Below, one piece after another: positions 1 to 7,044 of a DNA stretch of 15,752 nt. The DNA lies in assembly GCA_035480575.1 (NCBI GenBank), contig DATIHR010000009.1:1-15752 (forward strand), given 5' to 3'. How positions within the stretch are numbered: the first letter of the stretch is position 1; each line of letters begins with the position of its first letter. Source of the stretch: PMNU01 sp035480575. GTDB taxonomy: Bacteria > Patescibacteriota > Saccharimonadia > Saccharimonadales > UBA4665. Made by a program: the position numbers and the translations under genes. The notes under the pieces were generated by a model that was not told the origin of the DNA, did not search any database, and saw nothing but the letters and a program-made list of their open reading frames with translations.

Positions 1-227
1 GCCGGACTTTCAACATCCTCGACGACTTCCTTCATGACGTAGGCATCAACGTCACCGGTGTTAAGGTTCATGGTAACGCGTACTTCTTGCTCGCGTTCGC
101 CGTAATCGCGGCGGTAGGCGGCAGCAAGGGCTTGCTCGACAACTTCTTTAACGGTGTCTTCAGGTAAGTTCTTTTCTTCGGATATTGCTTTTATAGCTGC
201 GGCTAGTTGCCGAAAGTCAAATTCCAT
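1..227 (-). CDS. nusA: Transcription termination/antitermination factor NusA, N-terminal part (cut by window edge)
   Basis: Reading the minus strand from the ATG at 227 gives 75 codons that look like the NusA N-terminal, RNA-polymerase-binding domain. The start MEFDFRQLAAAIKAISEEKN is followed by an acidic LPEDTVKEVVEQAL helix, the AAYRRDYG segment, the EVRVTMNLNTGDVDAY strand pair, then VVEDV. This pattern matches the start of bacterial NusA. The gene runs off the left edge, so the S1 and KH domains are not visible. NusA binds RNA polymerase, promotes pausing and intrinsic termination, and takes part in antitermination. The start is supported by an SD-like AAAGGATG (235-242), which gives this gene a conventional leader unlike most neighbours. 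It has its own promoter and a terminator-like leader hairpin, annotated separately. Identification is by recognition of the domain only. Confidence 0.88.
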   Translation of the reverse strand, partial: MEFDFRQLAAAIKAISEEKNLPEDTVKEVVEQALAAAYRRDYGEREQEVRVTMNLNTGDVDAYVMKEVVEDVESP

Positions 228-261
228 TTTAATTCATCCTTTCTTTTTCGGGTTTGATACG

Positions 262-287
262 AAAAAAGCCGACCGCTGCGGCCGACT
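262..287 (-). terminator. Terminator-like hairpin in the nusA leader
   Basis: Positions 267-287 on the minus strand form an almost continuous 10-bp stem that includes two G-U pairs; in practice it is an 8-9 bp stem with a tight loop. It is followed at once by six T (262-267, the first pairing into the stem). It looks like a rho-independent terminator. It lies only about five bases after the predicted nusA transcription start (about 291), so it is transcribed as the first structure of the nusA mRNA. It could also end transcripts arriving from the upstream gene. A neighbouring inverted repeat (CTTTTTCG at 243-250, CGAAAAAAG at 260-268) can pair the T-tract with an A-rich stretch beside the SD, giving an alternative fold. 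Confidence 0.7.
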
Positions 288-297
288 CATCTCTTGT

Positions 298-326
298 AAT
301 ATACCAAACTACGGTGCCGGCGTCAA
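298..326 (-). promoter_or_regulatory. Sigma70-type promoter for nusA
   Basis: On the minus strand a -35 TTGACG (321-326) and a -10 TATATT (298-303) are separated by exactly 17 bases. Each hexamer matches the consensus at five of six positions. The -35 sits directly after the stop codon (328-330) of the upstream secreted-protein gene. Transcription should start near 290-292, about 64 bases before the nusA ATG. Confidence 0.8.
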
Positions 327-327
327 A

Positions 328-921
328 CTAACATTCGCCTACACCTTCCTGCAGCAATGACCTATACTCCGCAGCACCCTCTGGCGTTTGGGTGCTGTAA
401 AACCCTGATGCAGCCGTAACTAACGGCTCTGCTTTATAGGCTTCAAAACCCATATACGATAGCGATAGTACCTGCGGCGTCAGGGCCACTCCTACGACAT
501 ATTGGTCGGTAGGTGATAACGGGACTTGCACGTGGTGCACGCCATCGCCGCCATGTTGTGCTTCTTGGGTCAGGGCAGCCACCTGCACGCTCGTGCCGTC
601 ATCGAATGCAATGCCTTCCTCTACGTTGGGCAAGTCTGGAAATGTCAGTACGCGGTAGGTCCCTGCGTTATCGGCAGATGTTGCCTCAATGGCCGTATCG
701 GCGATCAACAGCACGGCACGGTCACGAATTGCCGCGCGGGCCGGGGGCAGCACCATGCGTTCCGGTAGTCCGCAGGCGAGCCAACCAGCAAGCGTTTCAG
801 GAGCAATCGACGAAGTCGTTGCTGGTTCCGCGCGCGCAGGCGCTTCGGCTGGGCTAGAGGCACATACTAAACTGGCGGTGGTCAATGCGACGACCAACCC
901 CGCTTGATGGCTACGTTTCAC
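328..921 (-). CDS. Small secreted protein or lipoprotein of unknown function
   Basis: This is a 197-aa protein if read from the GTG at 921. The frame is open up to an ATG at 1008, but that start would overlap the first codons of the aminopeptidase and lie upstream of this gene's own promoter, so GTG is preferred. The N-terminus VKRSHQAGLVVALTTASLVC is a typical signal peptide. Either C20 is lipidated (the lipobox S-L-V-C is imperfect) or signal peptidase I cuts after the A-E-A at 25-27. The rest is an Ala/Pro/Thr linker followed by a soluble, probably beta-rich domain. The only other cysteines are C50 and the very last residue, C197, which might form a disulfide. No family is recognised. An extracytoplasmic location is well supported; function is unknown. 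Confidence 0.7.
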   Translation of the reverse strand: MKRSHQAGLVVALTTASLVCASSPAEAPARAEPATTSSIAPETLAGWLACGLPERMVLPPARAAIRDRAVLLIADTAIEATSADNAGTYRVLTFPDLPNVEEGIAFDDGTSVQVAALTQEAQHGGDGVHHVQVPLSPTDQYVVGVALTPQVLSLSYMGFEAYKAEPLVTAASGFYSTQTPEGAAEYRSLLQEGVGEC

Positions 922-929
922 AGTTTCAT

Positions 930-957
930 ATAGTACAGCAATGAAAGTACGTTTCAA
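930..957 (-). promoter_or_regulatory. Promoter of the secreted-protein gene, near-leaderless
   Basis: On the minus strand TTGAAA (952-957) and TACTAT (930-935) are 16 bases apart. Eight bases separate the -10 from the GTG at 921, so transcription would start at or within one or two bases of the start codon. It lies back to back with the aminopeptidase promoter in a 79-base divergent gap. Confidence 0.55.
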
Positions 958-985
958 GTACATACCCGAATTACAACGCCAGAAG

Positions 986-994
986 TGATAGAAT
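986..994 (+). promoter_or_regulatory. Extended -10 promoter, leaderless start of the M1 aminopeptidase
   Basis: TGATAGAAT (extended -10, TGn plus TAGAAT at 989-994) is followed by six A and then the ATG at 1001. No good -35 is present at 16-18 bases and no SD sequence is possible. The expected transcription start coincides with the A of the start codon. Confidence 0.65.
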
Positions 995-1000
995 AAAAAA

Positions 1001-3574
1001 ATGATCAAGAGAGCCGCGCGTTTATTTGAAACATTTCAACCCGAACACTACACGTTATTTCTGGACCCCGACCGCGATAGTAAGGTGGTCCGCGGCACCG
1101 CAACCATTACCGGGCTTAAAAAAGGTCGCCCCAGCCAGCGCCTGACGTTTCATCAGAATGGCCTCAAAATAACAGAAGCGACTGTTACACGGCACGATAA
1201 AAAAGGCGACCAGACATTTACTGTCAGTCGTATTAACCACCAAAACAGTTTAAACGAAGTACGTCTGCATGCCGACGCCATGTTGTACGGCGGTAGCTAC
1301 ACCGTAACCATGCAGTTTAGCGGCAAAATTAACGACGGCGAGATGCATGGTATTTACCCCTGCTACTACGAACTAGACGGCGAACGACGCGCACTTATTG
1401 GCTCACAATTCGAAAGCCATCACGCCCGCGAAGCATTCCCCTGCATTGATGAGCCCGAAGCCAAGGCGACATTCGACCTTACCCTCGCCAGCCCCGTAGG
1501 CGAAAGCGTGCTCAGCAATACGCCCATCAAAACACAAGACACCAAGGGCGACCGGTTGCACACCACTTTCGAAACTACCCCGCGTATGAGCACGTACCTA
1601 TTAGCTTTTGTGTATGGCGACATGCAGTGGCGCGAAGCCAAAACGAAAAGTGGCGTTATCGTACGAGTATGGTCGAGCAAAGTCCACTCGCTCGAATCGC
1701 TCGACTTTGCTCTAGATGTTACAAGACGGGGCATAGAATTTTTTGATGACTACTATGGCGTGCCGTACCCGCTCGCCAAGTGTGACATGGTCGCCCTGCC
1801 TGACTTCTCGGCTGGTGCCATGGAAAACTGGGGTGCTATTACGTTCCGCGAATCGGTACTTATTGCCGAACCAAAAACAATCTCGCAGAGCAGTAAAGAA
1901 TACATTGCACTGGTTGTTTGCCACGAACTTTCACACCAGTGGTTTGGCAACTTGGTCACCATGAAATGGTGGGACGACCTATGGCTTAATGAAAGCTTCG
2001 CCAACGTTATGGAGTATGTTGGCCCCAACGCGTTATTCCCCGAGTGGAACGTTTTTGACATGTTCGCGGTCAACGAAGGCCTCAGCGCCTTCCGGCGAGA
2101 TGCGCTGCCAAGCGTCCAGGCCATACGCACCGATGTCCGCCACCCAGACCAAATTAGCACTATCTTTGACCCTTCCATCGTATACGCCAAAGGTGGCCGG
2201 CTCATCAACATGCTCCGCAACTATCTGGGCGATGACGTGTTCCGCAAGGGCTTAAAAGCTTACTTTACAAAACACGCCTACGGCAACACCACACGCGACG
2301 ATCTATGGGCGGCGCTATCCGAAGCGAGCGGCAAAGACGTTGGCGCATTTATGAACCCGTGGCTTGAGCAGTCCAATTTCCCAGTGGTCCAGGTCGACCA
2401 AGCGGGGACATCACTGACGGTTACGCAGTCGCATTTTACACTTGACCCCAGCAAGACAGACGCGTCCAGGCGGTGGCCTGTACCACTCCTTTCTGGTACT
2501 GCTGGCGTGCCCGCTTTACTAGAAACCAAACAGATCGCTAGCGTGCTTACAGATGATGCATACACACGCATAAATACAGGCGCACTCGGACATTACATTG
2601 TGCGTTACAAAAACAAATCGCACGCACAGGCTATCGCGGCACAAGTTGACGACAAATCACTAAGCGTGGCCGAACGGCTCATGCTGCTAAGCGACAGTTC
2701 GCTCCTTGCCAGAGCAGCCATGCAATCGTTTGCAAGTACCCTAGAACTTCTCCAGCACTACGCAAAGGAAAATAGCGAACCCGTATGGGACATCATGTCG
2801 CTTATACTCGGCGACGCCCGTCGATTTATTGATGCCGAGCCAGGCTTAGAATCAACCATTAAAGCCCAGATCCGCACGCTTATACAGTCCGAATACGAAC
2901 GCCTCGGATGGAACGAGCACACCGACGAATCCAGCCAGGACACGAAACTGCGCGCTAGCATTCTTGGCCTGGGCGTCTACGCCGAGCACCCTACCATTAC
3001 CAAACAAGCACTGGCCTTATTCGAGCAGTACAAAGCAGACGACAGTGTTGTATCTGGCGAACTACGCGATATCGTGTTCGCCGCAGCCATCCGGAACAAA
3101 GCAGACGGCGCCTTTGACTACTTACTTAAACTAGAACAATCTACCCAAAACCCCGAGCTCAAAAACGACGCCCGCGGCGCCCTAACCATCACCCGCGACC
3201 CCGCCCAAGCCACCATGCTACTAGGCCGGCTAAAAGACAGCAAAAAAGTCCGTCCCCAAGACGTCGACCACTGGCTGGTGCTTATTATGCGCAACCGCTA
3301 TACACAGCAAGAGGCCTGGGACTGGCTGCGTGATAACTGGCAATGGATTGAGCAAATGTTCAAAGCCGATAAGTCGTACGATTACTTCCCCCGGTACGCC
3401 GCCAGCGCCCTAAATACCCGCAAACGTCTAGAAGAATACAAAGCATTCTTCGAGCCAATGCAAGACCAAATTGCACTACAACGCAATATTGTTATGGGCA
3501 TAGAGGAGCTAACCACGCGTGTTGCCTGGATAGAGCGCGACCTTGCCGACGTCAAAAAATATTACAAGTTATAG
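1001..3574 (+). CDS. M1 family zinc aminopeptidase (aminopeptidase N type)
   Basis: This 857-aa metallopeptidase removes N-terminal amino acids from peptides. The M1 hallmarks are present in order: a CIDEPEAKATF segment near 148 in the beta-rich N-terminal domain, the exopeptidase motif GAMEN at 272-276, zinc-binding HELSH at 308-312 with the third ligand E331 in NESF 18 residues further, and the catalytic tyrosine Y395 in SIVYAKGG. The C-terminal half (about 460-857) is helical, like the ERAP1_C-type domain. Full length is typical for the family. No signal peptide or membrane segment is seen, so it is probably cytosolic and recycles peptides, which suits an organism with little amino-acid biosynthesis (inference). 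Transcription appears leaderless. The gene ends convergently with the histidine kinase gene, 29 bases away. The exact subfamily and substrate preference cannot be read from sequence. Confidence 0.95.
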   Translation: MIKRAARLFETFQPEHYTLFLDPDRDSKVVRGTATITGLKKGRPSQRLTFHQNGLKITEATVTRHDKKGDQTFTVSRINHQNSLNEVRLHADAMLYGGSYTVTMQFSGKINDGEMHGIYPCYYELDGERRALIGSQFESHHAREAFPCIDEPEAKATFDLTLASPVGESVLSNTPIKTQDTKGDRLHTTFETTPRMSTYLLAFVYGDMQWREAKTKSGVIVRVWSSKVHSLESLDFALDVTRRGIEFFDDYYGVPYPLAKCDMVALPDFSAGAMENWGAITFRESVLIAEPKTISQSSKEYIALVVCHELSHQWFGNLVTMKWWDDLWLNESFANVMEYVGPNALFPEWNVFDMFAVNEGLSAFRRDALPSVQAIRTDVRHPDQISTIFDPSIVYAKGGRLINMLRNYLGDDVFRKGLKAYFTKHAYGNTTRDDLWAALSEASGKDVGAFMNPWLEQSNFPVVQVDQAGTSLTVTQSHFTLDPSKTDASRRWPVPLLSGTAGVPALLETKQIASVLTDDAYTRINTGALGHYIVRYKNKSHAQAIAAQVDDKSLSVAERLMLLSDSSLLARAAMQSFASTLELLQHYAKENSEPVWDIMSLILGDARRFIDAEPGLESTIKAQIRTLIQSEYERLGWNEHTDESSQDTKLRASILGLGVYAEHPTITKQALALFEQYKADDSVVSGELRDIVFAAAIRNKADGAFDYLLKLEQSTQNPELKNDARGALTITRDPAQATMLLGRLKDSKKVRPQDVDHWLVLIMRNRYTQQEAWDWLRDNWQWIEQMFKADKSYDYFPRYAASALNTRKRLEEYKAFFEPMQDQIALQRNIVMGIEELTTRVAWIERDLADVKKYYKL

Positions 3575-3603
3575 ATCCCGATAGGTATACATTGGGCTCG
3601 TGT

Positions 3604-5787
3604 CTATACCGTCTCTGTGTGATTACCCGACGATTCAATGGGCAACATAAAGCTAAAGGTAGTGCCCACGCCGGTCTGGGAAGATTCAAGCTGTATATGC
3701 CCATGCATGTTCTCGGTTAAAAGTTTGGAAATATATAATCCCAGGCCCGTGCCCCGTACCGAATCACGGGTAAGCACCGTGTTGCCAGATTGCTCAAACT
3801 TCTTGAACAGGCGCTTTTGGGCCTCGGGGGTCATCCCGTGGCCGGTATCTTTTACAAACGTCCTAACCGTAGTGCCTTCGGCCATAAAATATATGGTAAT
3901 TGTTCCGCTATCGGTAAATTTAAGTGCATTACCCACTAAATTAATAAGTACCTGCTTGGTTCGGTTATAGTCGGCAAACACCATAGGCAGGGCTGAATGA
4001 GGCTCTTGCACCTCTAGTAAAATTTTCTGTCGGGATCCAGATACTTGATATTCCTTGATAACCGATTTAGCAACCTCGACCATGTCCACCGGCACAAACA
4101 TAAATTTCATGCGGCCCTGTTCAAGTCGCGAAGTATCCAAAAAGTCATTAACAATTTCGATGAGCCGTACGGCAGAATCGTGAATATCGTCGATCATATC
4201 CTTAAGGCCTTGGTTTTTTAGTTCACTCCACAGATAGTCTTTGATCATAGAGGTATTGCCGCGTACAGCAGTAAGTGGCGTGCGTAGTTCGTGCGATGCG
4301 ATCGAAAAGAACTCTTCCTTGGAGCGCTCCATAACACGCTCCTTAGTAATGTCCTCGAACACACCGACCACACTCTCGACAGTGCCACTCGAGTCTTTAA
4401 TGGGCGCACTAATTGCTCGAAGCGCCCAAATACCGCCGTCTTTCCTGCGAGCAAGAAGATCGTCTTTGGTTGCCGGCTTGCCGGTTTTGAGGCTAATACG
4501 CATAGGCAGTTCGGCATCCGAATAAGCGCTGCCGTCCTCGCGGACAATTTGGTAGACTTCGGCAGCAGCATCCTGTATGCCAGGCTTAAGCCCAGGGCCC
4601 AACAACTGGACACCTACCTGGTTTATCATGACAGGCTCGCCATTTGGCGCTTTAGCCACAAAAACACCCACCGGCAGATTATCAAGAATTGCCTGTAGAA
4701 TACTACGTTCGTCCTCGGCTTCTTGAGTTGTGGCCTTTAGCGTATCGTAGGCAAACTGTAGCTTGGCAGCCATGTCGTTAAATGCATGGGCTAAGTCGCC
4801 AAGTTCGTCTTTGTTTTTAAGGTTAACAGGCTGCGAAAAATCCCCACGAGCGAGCCGCTCAACACCCGCCAACAACCTCGACACCGGCTGCTTAATTTGC
4901 AGCCGTATAACAAACAAGAAGACAGTAACCGAAAACAACAAAATACCCAGGTAGGTTAGAATAATCTGTCGGGTCAACCCAACCACCGGTGCAAACGCCT
5001 GGCTAGTTGGGGTGCGCAGAATAAGCGTCCAGCCATTACCCTGGTAATCCAGGTAGCCCGTTTCTTTTACGGTGGAGGTAACATACTTTTTATCATTACG
5101 GGTAACCGGATCGTCGCCTTTGATGCCGTTTTCGCCAATCGTTATGTTTTGCCGATCCAACAATAGTGCCTGAGTATTCTTAATACTACGGAGTATTTCA
5201 AGAGCAGACTGCCAGGCTAGCTCCCCAACCACAACACCAGTAATAGGCTGCTCGGCAGACGAAGTATCGCGCACGGGTGCCATAAACAGCATACTTGGCG
5301 TGCCACCCGAAGTTTTTGTTAGTAGGTCGGTGTAGCTTACTTCGCCAGCCAGTGCCTGCGCAAAGGCCGCTTTATACCGCGAGTCCTGCAGCAACGGCGC
5401 AACCTTCCCCGTCTGATTAGCATTCAGCAATACCGTTCCGTTTGTATCGGCAATTAATAGGTTTTCCCAGGCTCCCCCTAATACGCGGTAATTATTAAGC
5501 TGTTTTATATACGTGTTCGATGCTTCAACGCGGCGATTTGCTGGCAGGCTCAAAAAGCGCTGCAACTGCTCGCGGCCAGATAACTCCTGAATATCGACCC
5601 TGCGTTCGTACAAAAAACGATCAAGCTTGTCCATTGACTGGTTCGCCAGCTGCGCCTGGCTCGTACTAATGGAATTTTTGAGCGACTTAGTAGAGCTCGT
5701 AGACACCAAGTAACTCGTAGTGGCCCCGCCAACTAAAATCAGTCCGATAACCGTAATACTGATTTTAATGGAGAGTGATAACTTCAT
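3604..5787 (-). CDS. Membrane sensor histidine kinase, dCache-HAMP-PAS-HisKA-HATPase
   Basis: 727-aa hybrid-free sensor kinase. TM1 is about 8-28, an extracytoplasmic dCache-like sensing domain about 35-268, TM2 about 273-295, HAMP about 296-348 (PVSRL, DELG), and a PAS domain about 362-486 ending in GVFEDITKERV. The HisKA H-box is FFSIASHELRTPL with H499 as the phospho-accepting residue. The HATPase has an N-box with N620, a G1 box DTGHGM at 647-652, an F-box FKKFEQ and a G2 box GTGLGL around 679-684. All catalytic boxes look intact. Its ATG overlaps the stop of the upstream solute-binding-protein gene by one base (TAATG), so the two are almost certainly co-transcribed and translationally coupled. 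No response regulator is encoded in the window, so the partner is elsewhere. The signal is unknown; the binding protein is the obvious candidate presenter (inference). Confidence 0.93.
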   Translation of the reverse strand: MKLSLSIKISITVIGLILVGGATTSYLVSTSSTKSLKNSISTSQAQLANQSMDKLDRFLYERRVDIQELSGREQLQRFLSLPANRRVEASNTYIKQLNNYRVLGGAWENLLIADTNGTVLLNANQTGKVAPLLQDSRYKAAFAQALAGEVSYTDLLTKTSGGTPSMLFMAPVRDTSSAEQPITGVVVGELAWQSALEILRSIKNTQALLLDRQNITIGENGIKGDDPVTRNDKKYVTSTVKETGYLDYQGNGWTLILRTPTSQAFAPVVGLTRQIILTYLGILLFSVTVFLFVIRLQIKQPVSRLLAGVERLARGDFSQPVNLKNKDELGDLAHAFNDMAAKLQFAYDTLKATTQEAEDERSILQAILDNLPVGVFVAKAPNGEPVMINQVGVQLLGPGLKPGIQDAAAEVYQIVREDGSAYSDAELPMRISLKTGKPATKDDLLARRKDGGIWALRAISAPIKDSSGTVESVVGVFEDITKERVMERSKEEFFSIASHELRTPLTAVRGNTSMIKDYLWSELKNQGLKDMIDDIHDSAVRLIEIVNDFLDTSRLEQGRMKFMFVPVDMVEVAKSVIKEYQVSGSRQKILLEVQEPHSALPMVFADYNRTKQVLINLVGNALKFTDSGTITIYFMAEGTTVRTFVKDTGHGMTPEAQKRLFKKFEQSGNTVLTRDSVRGTGLGLYISKLLTENMHGHIQLESSQTGVGTTFSFMLPIESSGNHTETV

Positions 5788-6920
5788 TATTTCAAAAACT
5801 CAGTCGTATACGCATCGCTAACATTAAAACCGGTTTTAAGTTGGCCAGCCGATTGAATTGCCTGGTATGCTCGGTTCCAAGGCACGAACTCCATATTACC
5901 AAGGGGCTGATTGCCAGTGGGCTTAATAAGGGGAACGCTATTTTGGAAAATGTGTTTTTCGTAGGCGGGATCTTTGTATAATGGATCTTCATATTTGGCA
6001 GTCATGGCTAGCGCTTCGTCTTCGTGATTCAGCGCATACTGCAAGCCTTTCAGTGTTGCCTTCGTAAATTTAGAGGTTACATCTGGGCGATTTTTAACTA
6101 TACTGTCCGATGCCACCACAACATCACCATACAGGCCAAAACCGAACTGCTCTGGCAGCAAAATGTTGTACTCGATACCCGCTTTATCCAAAAGATACGT
6201 CTGGTCAGTCCTATAAATGTCGGCCGTGTCGGCCTCGTGCTCTTGAAAACTCTTTACAATATCAAAGTCAGTATCTTTAACCGTGACTTGCGATAAACTA
6301 ATGCCGTACGAAGATAGCAACGATGGGTATGAGATTTTAGCCTGCGTATTGCCGCCTACATAGCCCAAAGTCTTACCTTTTAGGTCGGCCGGGGTTTTAA
6401 TATTTGAAGCCTTAGGGGAAACAAACGCATAGGGACTGGTCTGGTAAATTGCAGCAATAGCCTTTACCTTATACCCGCTATCGCGGGCTGCTATGACCTC
6501 CAGTGGTGTTGTCGTAGCAAAATCAACCTTACCGCCAGCTACCTCTTTATTTAAATCAACACCATCTTTATAGCCTAGAAGCTCTACATCCAGCCCTGCG
6601 TCTTTATAAAACCCCTTTTCTTTGGCAACATAGAACCCGGCAAATTGCGCCTGGTGCAGCCACCCCATGTTCATGGTTACCTTCGTAAGTTTGGTAGCCG
6701 CTGGTGCCTTTTTGGCAACATGGTGCAGCAGAATGTATAAGCCCGGACCGCCAATAACCAGCACGGTTAGGATGATAATGAGTACCGTGAGGTTCAACTT
6801 TCGTTTGGATGAACCCGTCCCACCTGTAGTGTTTAGGGGTGTATCTTGATGCTGTAGTTGCGGCTGATCCGACACTCCATTCTGAGCATTAGTTGTTTGC
6901 TGGGGTTGATCGTTCGGCAT
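5787..6920 (-). CDS. Membrane-anchored NMT1/THI5-like solute-binding protein, probable sensory partner of the kinase
   Basis: This 377-aa protein has a Gln/Asn-rich, probably cytoplasmic N-terminus (1-40, ending SSKRK), one membrane helix (about 43-66) and an outer domain from about 78 on. That domain is a periplasmic-binding-protein fold of the NMT1/THI5-like group (ThiY/SsuA relatives). Visible hallmarks are GWLHQAQFAGFYVAKEKGFY near 86-105, DAGLDVEL, GKVDFATTTP near 130-139, and LKGKTLGYVGG. It is anchored by an uncleaved helix rather than a lipid. It lacks the cysteine cluster of the eukaryotic THI5 pyrimidine synthase, so it should bind rather than make a ligand; members bind pyrimidine precursors, sulfonates, nitrate and similar small molecules. 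No ABC permease or ATPase gene accompanies it. It is the first gene of an operon with the histidine kinase (stop/start overlap TAATG), which points to a sensing role. Ligand unknown. Confidence 0.85.
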   Translation of the reverse strand: MPNDQPQQTTNAQNGVSDQPQLQHQDTPLNTTGGTGSSKRKLNLTVLIIILTVLVIGGPGLYILLHHVAKKAPAATKLTKVTMNMGWLHQAQFAGFYVAKEKGFYKDAGLDVELLGYKDGVDLNKEVAGGKVDFATTTPLEVIAARDSGYKVKAIAAIYQTSPYAFVSPKASNIKTPADLKGKTLGYVGGNTQAKISYPSLLSSYGISLSQVTVKDTDFDIVKSFQEHEADTADIYRTDQTYLLDKAGIEYNILLPEQFGFGLYGDVVVASDSIVKNRPDVTSKFTKATLKGLQYALNHEDEALAMTAKYEDPLYKDPAYEKHIFQNSVPLIKPTGNQPLGNMEFVPWNRAYQAIQSAGQLKTGFNVSDAYTTEFLK

Positions 6921-6960
6921 AGTAATACCCTGTTTTTAATGTTAATAACACTTATGTTTA

Positions 6961-6988
6961 ATTTTAACTGACTAAACTATTAAGTAAA
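6961..6988 (-). promoter_or_regulatory. Promoter of the binding-protein/kinase operon
   Basis: On the minus strand TTTACT (6983-6988) and TAAAAT (6961-6966) are 16 bases apart. The predicted start near 6954 gives a leader of about 34 bases with a weak SD-like AGGG before the ATG at 6920. A small AT-rich inverted repeat, TGTTA-A-TAACA (6940-6950), lies just downstream of the start and could be an operator, but it is too short to insist on. Confidence 0.5.
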
Positions 6989-7026
6989 GTGGCGTAAGCA
7001 TAAGTAGGAGCACTGCGAAGACAATA

Positions 7027-7035
7027 TGCTAAACT
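7027..7035 (+). promoter_or_regulatory. Extended -10 promoter of the 648-aa protein gene
   Basis: TGCTAAACT (TGn plus TAAACT at 7030-7035) lies nine bases before the ATG at 7045. Transcription would begin about three bases before the start codon, so the mRNA is essentially leaderless. No SD is visible. Confidence 0.45.
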
Positions 7036-7044
7036 ACTTAATTA

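Noticed and set aside
922..1008. Upstream extension of the secreted-protein frame to the ATG at 1008 (226 aa)
   Set aside because: It overlaps the first codons of the aminopeptidase, contains both divergent promoters and would bury the signal peptide 29 residues inside the protein.
1753..2220. 155-aa minus-strand frame across the aminopeptidase active site
   Set aside because: It is the antisense reading of the conserved HELSH/NESF region; no independent support.
3575..3625. Possible bidirectional terminator between the aminopeptidase and kinase genes (GGTATA...TATACC, about 3586-3612)
   Set aside because: Only six A/T-rich pairs with a ~15-base loop and no T-tract; it also runs into the kinase 3' end.
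4245..4698. Open frames of 122, 94 and 135 aa inside the kinase PAS/HisKA region
   Set aside because: They overlap a domain-rich gene with all catalytic boxes intact; no start signals or recognisable products.
5787..6920. Reading the NMT1-like protein as a THI5-type thiamine-pyrimidine synthase
   Set aside because: No cysteine cluster of the THI5 type is seen, and it has a membrane anchor and outer domain; binding protein fits better.
3604..6920. Interpretation of the locus as a degraded ABC importer
   Set aside because: No permease or ATPase remnants are present, the genes overlap by one base and both are intact; a sensor pairing explains the layout better.
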